A stretch of DNA of 64,000 nt from Arthrobacter sp. SW1. Lineage in GTDB: Bacteria > Actinomycetota > Actinomycetes > Actinomycetales > Micrococcaceae. Positions 50,469 to 60,088 of this stretch are shown one piece after another (the stretch's first letter is position 1; each line of letters starts with the position of its first letter). The DNA is taken from positions 248,001-312,000 of the forward strand of contig NZ_MJLT01000012.1 of assembly GCF_001766675.1 (NCBI RefSeq). Reading direction: 5' to 3'. The notes beneath the pieces were generated by a model. That model did not search any database. It was not told the DNA's origin and was given only the letters and a program-made list of their open reading frames with translations. A program made the translations under genes and the position numbers.

Positions 50469-51665
50469 ATGGATGGCATGGGAATCCTGATGCTCGGCGA
50501 AGCGCGTCAACACACAATGCAGGCACACGAGCGGCGGTTGCTGTTCCGTGGCCTCGAACGGCCGTCCGAGCTCTTCGCGAACCTCGGCCCCAACTGGTTC
50601 GCCACCATCATGGGCACCGGAATCATCGCCACCGCCGGCGCCACTCTCCCGGTGCAATTCCCCGCCTTGCACGCCGTGGCCACCCTGTTCTGGGGAGGAG
50701 CCTCCGTGCTGCTGGTCCTGCTGGCCGCGTCCACGGTGCTGCACTGGACCCGCCACCACGACACCGCCCGCAGCCACCACCGCCACCCGGTCATGGCGCA
50801 TTTCTACGGCGCTCCGCCCATGGCCCTGCTGACCGTCGGCGCGGGGACCTTGTTGCTGGGCAGGGACGTGCTCGGCGAGCAACTGGCCCTGGGCATCGAC
50901 GCCGTGTTGTGGACGCTCGGCACGCTCCTCGGCCTGGCCAGCGCGTTCGCCGTGCCGTACCTGCAGTTCACCCGGCACACGGTGACCGCCGCGGACGCCT
51001 TCGGCGGCTGGCTGATGCCCGTGGTGCCGCCGATGGTCTCGGCCTCCACCGGCGCCCTCCTGCTCCCGTACCTTCCCGACGGCGAGGCCCGCCAGCTCAT
51101 GCTCGCGGCCTGTTACTCGATGTTCGGGCTCAGCCTCCTCGCCTCGTTGCTCATCATTCCCTTGGTGTGGCAGCGGCTGGCGGTGCACAAGGACCTTGCC
51201 GCCGCCGCGGTGCCAACCCTGTGGATCGTGCTGGGGCCGCTTGGACAGTCCATCACCGCCGCCAACCTGCTGGCTTCGAACGCCCACCACGCTGTGTCCG
51301 GGACGCTGCTGCACGCGTTGGAAGCCTTCGGCGTGCTGTACGGCGTGCCGGTGCTGGGCTTCGCCCTCCTGTGGGCCGCCTTCGCCGCCGCGATCACCTT
51401 CCGTACCGCCCGCAGCGGCCTGCCCTTCAGCCTGGCGTGGTGGTCCTTCACTTTCCCTGTGGGCACCTGCGTCACCGGGCTGAGCGGGCTCGCCGCCCAC
51501 ACCGGACTCGGCACGTTCACGGTGATGGCCGCCGTCGGGTACGTCCTCCTGCTGGCTGCGTGGCTGGTGGTTGCAGCGCGGACCTTCCGCGGGAGCGTGA
51601 TCGAGGGGACGCTGTTCCAGGCGGCCCCGGCCCAAGCCGCTATTGCTCAGCCAGCCACCCCGTAA
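50469..51665 (+). CDS. TDT (TehA/Mae1/Ssu1) family transporter
   Basis: 398 residues as called; ATGs at 50478, 50490 and 50517 are also possible, with no strong ribosome-binding site. Ten transmembrane helices are visible. Family features are LGPNWFATIMGTGIIATAG near the start, WTRHHDTARSHHRHPVMAHFYGAPPMALL, LGPLGQSITAANLL, and SLAWWSFTFPVGTC near the end. TDT proteins export sulfite, tellurite, or C4-dicarboxylates. The VMAHFYGAPPMA version is close to SSU1/TehA-like members. Divergent from a LysR gene. Confidence 0.85.
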   Translation: MDGMGILMLGEARQHTMQAHERRLLFRGLERPSELFANLGPNWFATIMGTGIIATAGATLPVQFPALHAVATLFWGGASVLLVLLAASTVLHWTRHHDTARSHHRHPVMAHFYGAPPMALLTVGAGTLLLGRDVLGEQLALGIDAVLWTLGTLLGLASAFAVPYLQFTRHTVTAADAFGGWLMPVVPPMVSASTGALLLPYLPDGEARQLMLAACYSMFGLSLLASLLIIPLVWQRLAVHKDLAAAAVPTLWIVLGPLGQSITAANLLASNAHHAVSGTLLHALEAFGVLYGVPVLGFALLWAAFAAAITFRTARSGLPFSLAWWSFTFPVGTCVTGLSGLAAHTGLGTFTVMAAVGYVLLLAAWLVVAARTFRGSVIEGTLFQAAPAQAAIAQPATP

Positions 51666-51680
51666 ACCGCCGCCCGACCC

Positions 51681-52817
51681 TCAGTCCCGGCGGCCGTCGT
51701 CGGCCTTTCCGGCCACCACACTGATGATCCGGCGCAGGCTCATGGCCACGGAGGCGCCAGCGGTCACGTTGGCGTCCCGGCTCGCGGCGCGCGCCACGGC
51801 TGAGCTGAGCTGCCCGACGGCGTCACGCGCCTCAGCGAGGCTGCCCGCCAGGGCGTCGGGATCGTTCCAGTCGCTGAGCAGGCCGGCAACGCTGGAGAGC
51901 GCCGCTGAAAGGTCCCCGGTGATTTCCGCGGGGATCACCGTGTCCGCGTGCTCCTCCCAGATTGCGCTGGCCAGAACGTCCGTCACGTCCTGGACGTGGA
52001 AGGTGACGCGCTCGATGTAGCGCTGCTCCGCCAGATTGTGCTCGAGGGCCCGGTGATGGCGGCGGCTGCGGGGATTGGCCTTGGCGCTGACTTCGGCGTC
52101 GTGCACGGCAGCCCGGACTTCGGACGCCGTCCGCGCGAGCTCCTGGCTGCGGCCGGCCCAGTCCTCATGGTCCGGAGGCCAGGACTCCTGCATGGCCGCA
52201 GCCATGTCCTTCAGCTGCCGGGCCAGGGCTTTCCGGTGCGCTGCCGAGGAACGGTCCACGCCGTCCAGGTGCAGCGGCGGGAAGACCAGCCAGTTGACCG
52301 CGAATCCCACGGCCACCCCGGCGGCCATCTGCAGGATGTATGCGAAGGAGAAACTTTCGGCATTCGCGCCGCCGATCACCAGCACGAACAACGCGGCCAT
52401 GGGCACCCAGTCGGAGGCCGCGCCCATCCGCGGCAGGCCGCCGATCAGCACCGCGATTCCCACCACGGCTGCGATCGCCAACGCCGTAGGGCCCGTGAAC
52501 GTGGTGAAGACGAACGCGACGCCGATCCCGAGGGCCAGCCCCAGCAGGCTTTGCAGCCCGTGCCTGGCCGAGTCCGCCACCGTGGGATACATGCTCACCA
52601 GTGCGCCCAACGGTGCGTAATACGGATACGCGGCGGCCGGTCCGGGCATCAACGGCGCGAGGTACCAGGCCAAACCGGCGGCGAGGGCCGTCTTGGCGGC
52701 GAACAGCAGGCGGTGGTACGTCACCGCATGGCGCACCGCCCCCGCGCTCGCCTGCACAGCGGCCCGCGGTGAGCGGAGATAGGCAAACTTCGGCTCAGCT
52801 TCTCTGCCGGAACGCAT
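51681..52817 (-). CDS. FUSC/aromatic-acid-exporter-like membrane protein
   Basis: 378 residues. Two clusters of hydrophobic helices occupy about 35-180 ([88 protein letters not shown]). A soluble coiled-coil C-terminal half (190-378; [24 protein letters not shown]) follows. The SARHGLQ..LG.ALG motif is the hallmark of FUSC/ArAE proteins, which export aromatic acids or drugs. The last ~20 residues are polar and charged. Confidence 0.82.
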   Translation of the reverse strand: MRSGREAEPKFAYLRSPRAAVQASAGAVRHAVTYHRLLFAAKTALAAGLAWYLAPLMPGPAAAYPYYAPLGALVSMYPTVADSARHGLQSLLGLALGIGVAFVFTTFTGPTALAIAAVVGIAVLIGGLPRMGAASDWVPMAALFVLVIGGANAESFSFAYILQMAAGVAVGFAVNWLVFPPLHLDGVDRSSAAHRKALARQLKDMAAAMQESWPPDHEDWAGRSQELARTASEVRAAVHDAEVSAKANPRSRRHHRALEHNLAEQRYIERVTFHVQDVTDVLASAIWEEHADTVIPAEITGDLSAALSSVAGLLSDWNDPDALAGSLAEARDAVGQLSSAVARAASRDANVTAGASVAMSLRRIISVVAGKADDGRRD

Positions 52818-52847
52818 GCTTCCAGTGTTGCATTAGCGCCTTGTTTA

Positions 52848-53357
52848 CTACGCCCGGTGCGCCGCGAAGAAGTCCCGCAGAAGGGTGGCACACTCGGCTT
52901 CCCGCACGCCGGGATACACCTCCACCCAGTGGTTGAGCCGGCGCTCGCGGAGGATGTCGAATACCGAACCCACGGCACCGGCCTTCTCGTCCCATGCCCC
53001 GAACACCACGCGCGGAATCCTGGCCAGGACGATCGCCCCGGCGCACATTGCGCACGGTTCCAGCGTGACCACCAGGGTGCAGTCCTCAAGCCGCCAGCCG
53101 TCGCCGCCTTCGCCCAGCTCCGCCGCATGCCGCTGCAGCGCGGCGGCGGCCTGGCGGATCGCCACGATCTCGGCGTGGGCGGTGGGGTCCCCGTGCGCTT
53201 CCCGTTCGTTGCGCCCGGCACCCAGCACGCCGCCGTCGGGCCCCAACACGACGGCGCCGATCGGCACATCGGCGGTGTCCAGCGCCCGCCGGGCCTCGTC
53301 GAGGGCAAGGCCCATCCAGGCCGTGTGCTCGGCGTGATACGGCTCGGGGATGCTCAT
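52848..53357 (-). CDS. tadA: tRNA adenosine(34) deaminase-type enzyme
   Basis: 169 residues from the ATG at 53357; in-frame codons further upstream overlap upp. The zinc site is HAEIVA (His and the catalytic Glu) and PCAMCAG (two Cys). TadA-type features are [18 protein letters not shown] and a long [25 protein letters not shown] with the C-terminal helix ATLLRDFF. It converts A34 to inosine in tRNA-Arg. Divergent from upp, with only 24 bases between the start codons. Confidence 0.9.
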   Translation of the reverse strand: MSIPEPYHAEHTAWMGLALDEARRALDTADVPIGAVVLGPDGGVLGAGRNEREAHGDPTAHAEIVAIRQAAAALQRHAAELGEGGDGWRLEDCTLVVTLEPCAMCAGAIVLARIPRVVFGAWDEKAGAVGSVFDILRERRLNHWVEVYPGVREAECATLLRDFFAAHRA

Positions 53358-53381
53358 GGCTTCAATGATAGTTTTGGACGC

Positions 53382-54017
53382 ATGCGCACACTCGTCGTGG
53401 ACCACCCGCTGGTCGCTCACAAGCTCACCGTTCTGCGGGACAAGAACACCCCTTCGCCGGTCTTCCGACAGCTGACCGAAGAACTCGTCACCCTCCTGGC
53501 CTACGAGGCCACCCGCGATGTCCGCACGGAACCCGTGGAGATCGAAACCCCCGTCACCAAGACCATCGGCACAGCGTTCACCAAGCCCACGCCGCTGGTG
53601 GTGCCCATCCTGCGTGCGGGCCTCGGCATGCTCGAGGGCATGACCAAGCTGGTCCCCACCGCGGAGGTCGGTTTCCTGGGCATGGCCCGCGACGAGGAAA
53701 CCCTGGACATCATCACCTACGCCGAGCGCCTGCCCGAGGACCTTACCGGCCGGCAGATCTTCGTGCTCGACCCCATGCTGGCCACCGGCGGCACCCTGCG
53801 CGAGGCCATCAAGTTCCTCTTCAAGCGCGGCGCCTCGGATGTCACCTGCATCTGCCTCCTTGCCGCCCCCGAGGGCCTGGCCAAGCTGGAGGAAGAACTC
53901 TCCGACGCGAACGTCAAGGTGGTCCTGGCCTCCATCGACGAAAAGCTCAACGACAAGGCCTACATCGTTCCGGGCCTGGGCGACGCCGGCGACCGCCTCT
54001 ACGGCGTGGCCGGCTGA
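53382..54017 (+). CDS. upp: Uracil phosphoribosyltransferase
   Basis: 211 residues, full length. PRPP-binding loop [17 protein letters not shown]; uracil-site [13 protein letters not shown] form ([16 protein letters not shown]) at the C-terminus; N-terminal [25 protein letters not shown]. It salvages uracil to UMP. The start leaves only a 24-base gap to the divergent tadA, so promoters must overlap the opposing gene. A terminator hairpin follows. Confidence 0.95.
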   Translation: MRTLVVDHPLVAHKLTVLRDKNTPSPVFRQLTEELVTLLAYEATRDVRTEPVEIETPVTKTIGTAFTKPTPLVVPILRAGLGMLEGMTKLVPTAEVGFLGMARDEETLDIITYAERLPEDLTGRQIFVLDPMLATGGTLREAIKFLFKRGASDVTCICLLAAPEGLAKLEEELSDANVKVVLASIDEKLNDKAYIVPGLGDAGDRLYGVAG

Positions 54018-54027
54018 CGTCCGTCCG

Positions 54028-54079
54028 AAAAATCCCTGCCCTGCGGAACATTCACCGCCGCACGGGGCAGGGATCTTTC
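54028..54079 (+). terminator. upp terminator
   Basis: ATCCCTGCCC (54032-54041) pairs with GGGCAGGGAT (54065-54074). A-rich sequence precedes and CTTT follows the stem. Confidence 0.75.
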
Positions 54080-54148
54080 CGTTAACCGGGGAATTGTGGC
54101 GCCGTAGCCCTCTATCGTTTTCCTCCGGGCGCCACTAGCCTGTGGCGC

Positions 54149-54526
54149 ATGGATTGGAAACTGGAACTGGTATTTGTCCCTGTGTCCGATGTGGACCGCG
54201 CCAAGGATTTCTACGTAAACAAGGTGGGTTTCAACGCCGATTACGATGAGCGGCCCACAGAGGGCATCAGGTTCGTGCAGCTCACCCCGCCGGGCTCGGC
54301 CTGTTCCATCGCCATCGGCGAAGGACTCAGCGACGCCCCTCCCGGCACCGCCCCCAGCATGCAAATCGTAGTCAGCGACATCCAGGCCGCCCACGATCAG
54401 CTGAAGAACAACGGCGTGGACGTGAGCGACATCGATATCCAGGCGTGGGGCCACTTCGTCTACTTCGCCGATCCGGATGGCAACAAGTGGGCCGTCCAGT
54501 ACATTCCGCACCGGCCCAACGGCTAG
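54149..54526 (+). CDS. VOC family protein
   Basis: 125 residues. A single VOC chain: DWKLELVFVPVSDVDRAKDFYVNKVGF, GTAPSMQIVVSDIQAAHDQLKNNGVDV, and HFVYFADPDGNKWAVQYIP. The first metal His is replaced (ELVFVPV), and the last position is Gln rather than Glu, so a glyoxalase-type metal site is incomplete; it may be a binding protein. It precedes the HAD gene by 62 bases. Confidence 0.8.
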   Translation: MDWKLELVFVPVSDVDRAKDFYVNKVGFNADYDERPTEGIRFVQLTPPGSACSIAIGEGLSDAPPGTAPSMQIVVSDIQAAHDQLKNNGVDVSDIDIQAWGHFVYFADPDGNKWAVQYIPHRPNG

Positions 54527-54588
54527 GTGCGGCATCACACAGGACGCCGCGGCTGGTTCCCGGAAACCATGGCGGGCAGGATGGACGC

Positions 54589-55296
54589 ATGACGCTCCCC
54601 GCCGAAACCGGTACCGAAGCCCGTTCCCAGGTCCGCAAGAAGAACATCCTCACCGTCCGCGCCGTCCTCTTCGACATGGACGGCACCCTGGTGGATTCCA
54701 CAGCCGTGGTTGAGCAGGTGTGGGCAGAGTTCGCCGCGCGCTACGGCCTGGATTACGCGGAAATCCTGCGGACGGCACACGGCGTGCAGGCCCGGGATAC
54801 GGTCCGCCGCTTCGCACCCGCGGGTGCCGACACCGATGCCCTCACCGAAGAACTCGGCGGCATGGAACGCACCCGGACCGAGGGCGTGGTGGCGCTGCCC
54901 GGAGCGGAAGCCTTCCTGCGCGCCCTGCCGGCGGACGCCGTCGCGCTCGTCACCTCGGCGGACCGCGCGCTTGCGGACGTCCGCATGCGCGCCGCCAGGC
55001 TGGAGATGCCCGCGACGGCGGTCACCGCCGAATCCGTCAGCCGCGGCAAGCCGGACCCGGAGGGATACCTGAAGGCCGCGGCATTGCTCGGCTTTGGGCC
55101 GGAGGACGTGGTGGTTTTCGAGGACGCCCCGGCAGGCATTGCGGCTGCCCGCGCCGCCGGCATGCGCACCGTGGTGGTGGGCGACGGCGGCGGCTCACCT
55201 GCCGAGGGCCTGCCCCGGATCGCGGACTACACGGCAATGGCCGTCGCCGTCACTCAGGACGACGACGGCCAAAGGGCAATCACACTGGAGTTCTGA
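54589..55296 (+). CDS. HAD-family sugar phosphatase-like hydrolase
   Basis: 235 residues. Motif I is FDMDGTLVDS with the nucleophilic Asp near residue 28, motif II is LVTSAD, motif III is GKPDPEGYLKAA, and motif IV is VVFEDAPAGIAAARAAGM. The helical cap (40-100) is of subclass I, as in DOG-phosphatase/GPP enzymes that dephosphorylate small sugar or glycerol phosphates. Start at the ATG after ATGGACGC, where a conserved polar head begins. Confidence 0.88.
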   Translation: MTLPAETGTEARSQVRKKNILTVRAVLFDMDGTLVDSTAVVEQVWAEFAARYGLDYAEILRTAHGVQARDTVRRFAPAGADTDALTEELGGMERTRTEGVVALPGAEAFLRALPADAVALVTSADRALADVRMRAARLEMPATAVTAESVSRGKPDPEGYLKAAALLGFGPEDVVVFEDAPAGIAAARAAGMRTVVVGDGGGSPAEGLPRIADYTAMAVAVTQDDDGQRAITLEF

Positions 55297-55302
55297 GCCG
55301 GC

Positions 55303-56022
55303 TCAGTACCAGTTGTTGGCGTAGTGGAAGGACAGCGCTGCCGACGGAGAGCCGTAGCGTTCCTTGATGTACTTCAGGCCCCAACGCACCTGGGTCTTGT
55401 AGTTGGTCAGCCAGTCCGTGCCCTCGGAGGACATTTTTTCGGCCGGCAGGGACTGCACGATTCCGTACGCGCCGCTGCTCGGGTTGGTGGCCGTGGTGGT
55501 CCAGTTCGATTCCTTGGTCCAGAGGATGCGCAGCGAATCCATTTCACCGGCGCTCCAGCCGAAGGAGGAGAGCAGGCTGGCTGCGTATGCCTGGGCACCT
55601 GCGGGATCGTTCACAGGTGCGGGCTTCACCGGCGCGGCCGGCTTCGCGGGAACGGCAGGCTTGGCCGGCGCCACCTTGGCGGACTGCGCGGCGATGACCG
55701 GCTTCGGGGCCGACTTGGCGGGCTTGGCGGCGGCAGCCGGCTTTGACGGAGCAGCCGACGGCGTCGCGCTGGGGCTCGGGGAAGCGCTGGCCGTTGCGGA
55801 GACGTAGGAACGGGCGGCATCCGGAGCCTGGCCGGTGACCTGGCTGGACGCCGCCTGGCCTGCGGCGCCTGCGCCGAGGAGGACGGCCAGGGCGCCGGCG
55901 GTGACGGCAAGGCGCTGGCTGGTGCTGCGGAGCGCGGCGGCTTTCTTCAGAACGGTGCGCGGCGTGGACTCGTCCGCGCGTCGACGGCCATGCAGGCGTG
56001 ACTGATCCTTGGCAGGAGACAT
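55303..56022 (-). CDS. Secreted lytic transglycosylase-like protein under c-di-AMP riboswitch
   Basis: 239 residues. A basic head and one membrane segment (about 38-58, LAVTAGALAVLLGAGAAG) serve as signal anchor. An Ala/Pro/Lys-rich spacer (80-140) crosses the wall. The C-terminal ~95 residues are SLT-like: SLLSSFGWSAGEMDSLRILWTKESNW with the catalytic Glu in TKESNW, SSGAYGIVQSLPAEKM, then WGLKYIKERYGSPSAALSFH. It probably cuts peptidoglycan. A riboswitch in the 5' leader links its expression to c-di-AMP, as for Rpf-type genes of other actinobacteria. Confidence 0.85.
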   Translation of the reverse strand: MSPAKDQSRLHGRRRADESTPRTVLKKAAALRSTSQRLAVTAGALAVLLGAGAAGQAASSQVTGQAPDAARSYVSATASASPSPSATPSAAPSKPAAAAKPAKSAPKPVIAAQSAKVAPAKPAVPAKPAAPVKPAPVNDPAGAQAYAASLLSSFGWSAGEMDSLRILWTKESNWTTTATNPSSGAYGIVQSLPAEKMSSEGTDWLTNYKTQVRWGLKYIKERYGSPSAALSFHYANNWY

Positions 56023-56037
56023 GTGTGGTTACCTCTC

Positions 56038-56228
56038 AACGCCTGCGGAGTTAGCTGTCGGATTCGGATGAGGCCATCCGGCCGCGCGCCAGCGAGATTC
56101 TGGTTGTGCGGCTTCACCCCTAGGACCGGCCATGAACGGTTGGCGGTCCGGAGACTCTGGGTCCCCCGTCTCTGCCTGGGTTGTTGGGGCACCGGGGAGC
56201 GGCAGAGCTCGGCGACTGCCCGGTGGTG
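56038..56228 (-). promoter_or_regulatory. ydaO/yuaA-type (cyclic di-AMP) riboswitch
   Basis: The minus-strand leader has the conserved blocks of this class in order: CGCCGAGCTCTGCCG near its 5' end, GGCAGAGACGGGGGACCCA, GGGGTGAAGCCGC, and CCGACAGCTAACTCCGCAGGCG close to the coding start. It sits directly before a cell-wall lytic gene, the usual actinobacterial target. The rest of the 56229-56361 spacer is not assigned. Confidence 0.88.
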
Positions 56229-56361
56229 GCCTGAACTATCCGGCGCACCCTTTCGACGGTACAGGACCGTTATGCGAAAGTCACATTTAGGTAACGGAGA
56301 TCACGACGGCGGTGCGTCGCCTTGCGCAGGCGCGCGCCGCCGTCGTCCGTTCAGCTTTCTT

Positions 56362-57822
56362 TCAGGGGAGTGGCAGCCGCACGGTGAACTCGGTGCGGCC
56401 GGGACGGGAGACGACGCCAACAGAACCGCCGTGGGCGCGGACGATCGAATCGACGATCGACAGGCCCAGCCCCGAGCTGCCTTCGGTGCCGCTGCGCGCG
56501 GCATCGGCCCGGGCAAAGCGGGCGAAGATCCGGTCCTGGAATCCGGGCGGGATGCCGGCGCCGTCGTCGGTCACGGTGATCACGGCGTCACCGCCTTCCG
56601 CACGCAGACCGGTGGTTACGGTGGTTCCCTCAGCGGTGTGCTTGCGGGCGTTGGAGAGGAGATTGGCCAGGACCTGGTGCAGCTGGGCGGCGTCCCCGCG
56701 GACCGTCATGGGTTCATCCGGAAGCTCAAGCTTCCAGCGGTGGTCCGGCGCCATGACCTTCTCGTCGCTGACGGTCTCGACCACCAGCTGTGTGAGGTCC
56801 ACGTCGCTGGTTTCAAGTGCCTTGCCTTCGTCCAGGCGGGCGAGCAGCAGCAGGTCCTCCACCAGGGCGGTCATGCGCTCGGATTGGCTCTTTACCCGGT
56901 CCAGTGACTTGCGGCCGTCCTCGCTGAGGGATTCGGTCATGCGCAACAGCTCGGTGTAGCCGCGGATGGCGGTCAGGGGAGTGCGCAGCTCGTGCGAGGC
57001 ATCGGCCACGAAGCGGCGCACCTTCGTTTCGCTGCGTTGCCGGGCCTGGAGGGCGTTGGAGACGTTGCCCAGCATGCGGTTAAGGGCGTGGCCAACGTTG
57101 CCCACCTCCGTTCCGGGAACTGCCGCCGAGGCCGGAACCCGCTCGGCGAGGGCAACGTCGCCGGCGTCGAGCGGCAGGCGGGACACCTTGGTGGCCACCT
57201 CGGACAGCTGTTCCAGCGGGCGCATGGTCCGCCGGATGATCACGGTCCCGGCAAGGCCCGCCAGTGCCAGCCCGCCCAGGGAAACCAGGACGGTGGTCCA
57301 CACCAGCGAGGCTTCGATGCCCTCCTTTGCGGCAAGCGGAAGCCCGGTGACGATCACATCGCCGTACGGGGTCTGCGTGGCCACCAGCCGGTAACCGCCG
57401 CTGGACAGCTGCCGGTCCACGGGCGTTCCCGCGGGCAGGCCCAGCAGGACGCCCTCGTCCGCGTCCGAAAGCGTGGCGCGCTCGCCGTCGGCGTTGATGA
57501 ACCCGGCGTTGCTGACCGTGGAACCGACAATCCGCGCGCTGATCGTCCCGGGGCCCAGCCCCCGCGCCTCCAGCAGGTCCCGGCGCCCGCCCGGACCTCC
57601 CGACGGCGGCCTGCCGAACTCGGTGGCGCGGTGCGCCGCCTGTGCCAGCTGCTCGTCCAGTTGCCGGGTGAGGAAGAGATCCATGGAGGCGTAGCTGACG
57701 GTTCCGATGACTCCGCAGATGGCAACCAGCAACCCCATGGAGACAAGGATCAGCCGGGTGCGCAGATGCCATCCGGCAGGATTGGCCCAATGCCTGCGGG
57801 GTGCTTCCGGCGTGGTGGTCAT
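56362..57822 (-). CDS. Two-component sensor histidine kinase
   Basis: 486 residues from the ATG at 57822. TM1 (about 25-45) and TM2 (roughly 172-195) bracket an extracytoplasmic sensor region; a HAMP domain follows (RRTMRPLEQLSEVATKVSRLPLD). The dimerisation/phosphoacceptor segment is FVADASHELRTPLTAIRGYTELL (His near residue 284), and the ATPase has HQVLANLLSNARKHT, TVTDDGAGIPPGF and GSSGLGLSIVDSI. It is of the MprB/TcrY-like (EnvZ/PhoR) branch. It overlaps the response-regulator gene by four bases. Confidence 0.95.
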   Translation of the reverse strand: MTTTPEAPRRHWANPAGWHLRTRLILVSMGLLVAICGVIGTVSYASMDLFLTRQLDEQLAQAAHRATEFGRPPSGGPGGRRDLLEARGLGPGTISARIVGSTVSNAGFINADGERATLSDADEGVLLGLPAGTPVDRQLSSGGYRLVATQTPYGDVIVTGLPLAAKEGIEASLVWTTVLVSLGGLALAGLAGTVIIRRTMRPLEQLSEVATKVSRLPLDAGDVALAERVPASAAVPGTEVGNVGHALNRMLGNVSNALQARQRSETKVRRFVADASHELRTPLTAIRGYTELLRMTESLSEDGRKSLDRVKSQSERMTALVEDLLLLARLDEGKALETSDVDLTQLVVETVSDEKVMAPDHRWKLELPDEPMTVRGDAAQLHQVLANLLSNARKHTAEGTTVTTGLRAEGGDAVITVTDDGAGIPPGFQDRIFARFARADAARSGTEGSSGLGLSIVDSIVRAHGGSVGVVSRPGRTEFTVRLPLP

Positions 57823-58571
57823 TCCGATGCCTGGCCGGCGGCCTTGATGACGTAGCCCGCGCCGCGCACAGTGTGGATCATGGGCGGGCGTCCGGCGTCG
57901 ATCTTCTTGCGCAGATAGGAAATATACAATTCCACGATGTTCGCCTGGCCGCCGAAATCGTAGTCCCACACGCGGTCCAGGATCTGTGCCTTGCTGATCA
58001 CACGGCGCGGGTTCTCCATCAGGTAGCGCAGGAGCTCGAACTGGGTGGCGGTGAGGGCGATGTCCTGCCCCGCGCGGCTGACCTCACGGGTGTCCACGTT
58101 CAGGATGAGGTCTCCCACCATCAGCTCCGCGGCGTCCATGGCGGCCACGCCGGAGCGCTGGACCAGGCGGTGCAGGCGCAGCAGGACTTCCTCCATGCTG
58201 AACGGCTTGGTGACGTAGTCGTCCCCGCCCGCGGCCAGGCCGGTGATCCGGTCCTGGACGTCGTCCTTGGCAGTGAGGAAAAGCGCGGGCACCTCCGGCG
58301 CGAAGGCGCGGATCCTGCCCAGCAGCTCCACGCCGTCGAACCCTGGCAGCATGACGTCCAGCACCAGGACGTCCGGGCGGAAGTCCTTCGCCAGCTTCAC
58401 CGCCGCCGGGCCGTCCCCGGCCACGGCAACAGACCAGCCCGCCATGCGCAGGCCCATGCTCATGAGCTCGGCGAGGCTCGGTTCATCGTCGACGACGAGG
58501 GCGCGGATGGGCGAGCCGTCCGGGTGGCTGAGCTGGGGGAGGTTGTTCGTGGTGGAGTACGGGGATGCCAT
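57819..58571 (-). CDS. OmpR/PhoP-family response regulator
   Basis: 250 residues. The receiver domain (23-140) has LVVDDEPSLAELM, the phosphorylated Asp in DVLVLDVMLPGFDGVEL, T in LFLTAKDD, and K in DYVTKPFSMEEVLLRL. The winged-helix DNA-binding domain (150-245) has TATQFELLRYLMENPRRVISKAQILDRVW and VELYISYLRKKID...IHTVRGAGYVIK. It partners with the coupled kinase at 56362; target genes are unknown. The AT-richer promoter region lies upstream, at 58572-58940. Confidence 0.95.
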   Translation of the reverse strand: MASPYSTTNNLPQLSHPDGSPIRALVVDDEPSLAELMSMGLRMAGWSVAVAGDGPAAVKLAKDFRPDVLVLDVMLPGFDGVELLGRIRAFAPEVPALFLTAKDDVQDRITGLAAGGDDYVTKPFSMEEVLLRLHRLVQRSGVAAMDAAELMVGDLILNVDTREVSRAGQDIALTATQFELLRYLMENPRRVISKAQILDRVWDYDFGGQANIVELYISYLRKKIDAGRPPMIHTVRGAGYVIKAAGQASE

Positions 58572-58884
58572 GGGACAAGCCTCCGATCCGGCCGTTTGCG
58601 GTCGCTTTGAGATTCCTGTGAGCAGGCTGTGTGAGGTCCAGCCTAGTTCTCAGAGGGCCCCTGAACGCTCCTAGCAGTCTTCTAGCAGACGTTCCACGGA
58701 AAATTTTCCACGGATCCGGGAACTTCGATTGGACAAGAGTTGTTTCATATCTTGAGATTCAGGGTAGGCGCGCGATTCCGTACTGAGATTCCCAAGCTGG
58801 CCAAGGAATCGAATATTCTTCGATTGTTTCGCGAAACCACGGCATTGTGACGAATCCGATCCGGTCACATTTGGTCATTCTGAA

Positions 58885-58968
58885 ATTGTGATCTGGCGCA
58901 CAATAGACCTTTTCGTCTCATGATGTGGACAGATCTGCGCTTTGTTACTTGCAAGTTCCCTTTGTTAC
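58885..58968. promoter_or_regulatory. Inverted and direct repeats in the winged-helix gene leader
   Basis: ATTGTG-N8-CACAAT (58885-58904) is a perfect 6-bp inverted repeat. CTTTGTTAC occurs twice (58940-58948 and 58960-58968), exactly 20 bases apart. The whole 58572-59208 spacer is AT-richer than the surroundings and shows no gene; it must hold the promoters of both flanking genes and a leader of up to ~240 bases. Confidence 0.45.
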
Positions 58969-59208
58969 GTTGCACACTTCAAATGTGAACAAGAACTCAA
59001 CAGCACCTGCAGCCGCAGCAATCGGGACCAGCGCACCCGCTGGCATCGCGATGAGCTGTTGTCGAATGCACGCCTAACTTTCGACCCCAAAAAGTTTCAG
59101 GCATTCGTCCCTTGCCCAGCGTCGGGCGCCCCTCCCCAACTCATTGCGGGGACCGTACCAGCATTCGAAGCCGCGATGACGGCCATTCACATTGAGGTAA
59201 GCACTCCT

Positions 59209-60072
59209 ATGTCAGTTGCATCCGGATACGTCCACATCTCCGTCCGAAACGCCAACAAGGCTGCGTCCAACGCAGGCCTGCGCCCCGGTCTTGGTGGCCG
59301 CCCCGGCTACGCCCAGCCCGGCCCCGCCGGCCAGGTTCCCGGCTACGTCCCCCAGGGTTACAACCCCAACTCCTACGGGCAACTCCGGGCAGTTCCGTCC
59401 AACGAATCAGCGCCCCTGACCGCGCCCACCCCCGTCCTGGCACCCGCTGAGCGCGCCATCCGCCCCGTCCCCGGCGACAACGTGGCCCGCGGCTTCGTGC
59501 TCTACATGGGCATCGACGAGGACACCGCCGCAGCAGCCGGCACCTCCATCGCCAAGCTCGCCCAGGAAATCCGCGCCTACGCCCAGTCCCTCGTGACCGG
59601 CGCCGAAAGCTACGCTGCCGTCGCCGTCGCGCCGGCCAGCGCCCCGGGTTCCGCGCTCGACGTCGTCCGCTCCACCTTCGGTGACCCCACCGTCAACAAC
59701 CGCCAGCGCGCCGAGGCCGTCCGCCCGCAGCCGCAGCAGGAAGCCCGTCCCTCCGGCGTGCTGATCGACCTCGCCCGCCGCGAAGTCCACCTCGACGGAG
59801 AGTCCCTGAACCTGACCTTCAAGGAATTCGAACTCCTGAACTACCTGGTCGAAAACGGCACCCGCACCGTGGGTCGCGACGAGCTCCTCGAAGGCCTGTG
59901 GCGCAACGCCGAGGAAGTGCCCAACGAGCGCACCATCGACGTCCACATCCGCCGCCTCCGCTCCAAGCTGGGCCGCCTCGCCAACACCGTCCGCACGGTC
60001 CGCGGCCAGGGCTACCGCTTCTACGAGCACCCGGAGGTCATCGTCTGGGCCGCTCCGGAATACTCGATCTAG
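59209..60072 (+). CDS. Orphan winged-helix (OmpR-type) regulator with Pro/Gly-rich head
   Basis: 287 residues. There is no receiver domain. Residues 1-90 are low complexity (NANKAASNAGLRPGLGGRPGYAQPGPAG..., Pro/Gly/Tyr-rich); 90-165 form an unrecognised alpha/beta domain (GFVLYMGIDEDTAAAAGTSIAKLAQEIRAYAQSL). A C-terminal OmpR winged helix (about 190-275) has LTFKEFELLNYLVENGTRTVGRDELLEGLWR, ERTIDVHIRRLRSKLG and TVRGQGYRFY. I believe it is a lineage-typical Arthrobacter regulator. An in-frame ATG at 59176 is an alternative start. Its long, AT-rich leader is unusual. Confidence 0.82.
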   Translation: MSVASGYVHISVRNANKAASNAGLRPGLGGRPGYAQPGPAGQVPGYVPQGYNPNSYGQLRAVPSNESAPLTAPTPVLAPAERAIRPVPGDNVARGFVLYMGIDEDTAAAAGTSIAKLAQEIRAYAQSLVTGAESYAAVAVAPASAPGSALDVVRSTFGDPTVNNRQRAEAVRPQPQQEARPSGVLIDLARREVHLDGESLNLTFKEFELLNYLVENGTRTVGRDELLEGLWRNAEEVPNERTIDVHIRRLRSKLGRLANTVRTVRGQGYRFYEHPEVIVWAAPEYSI

Positions 60073-60088
60073 TCAGGCTTCACTACGC

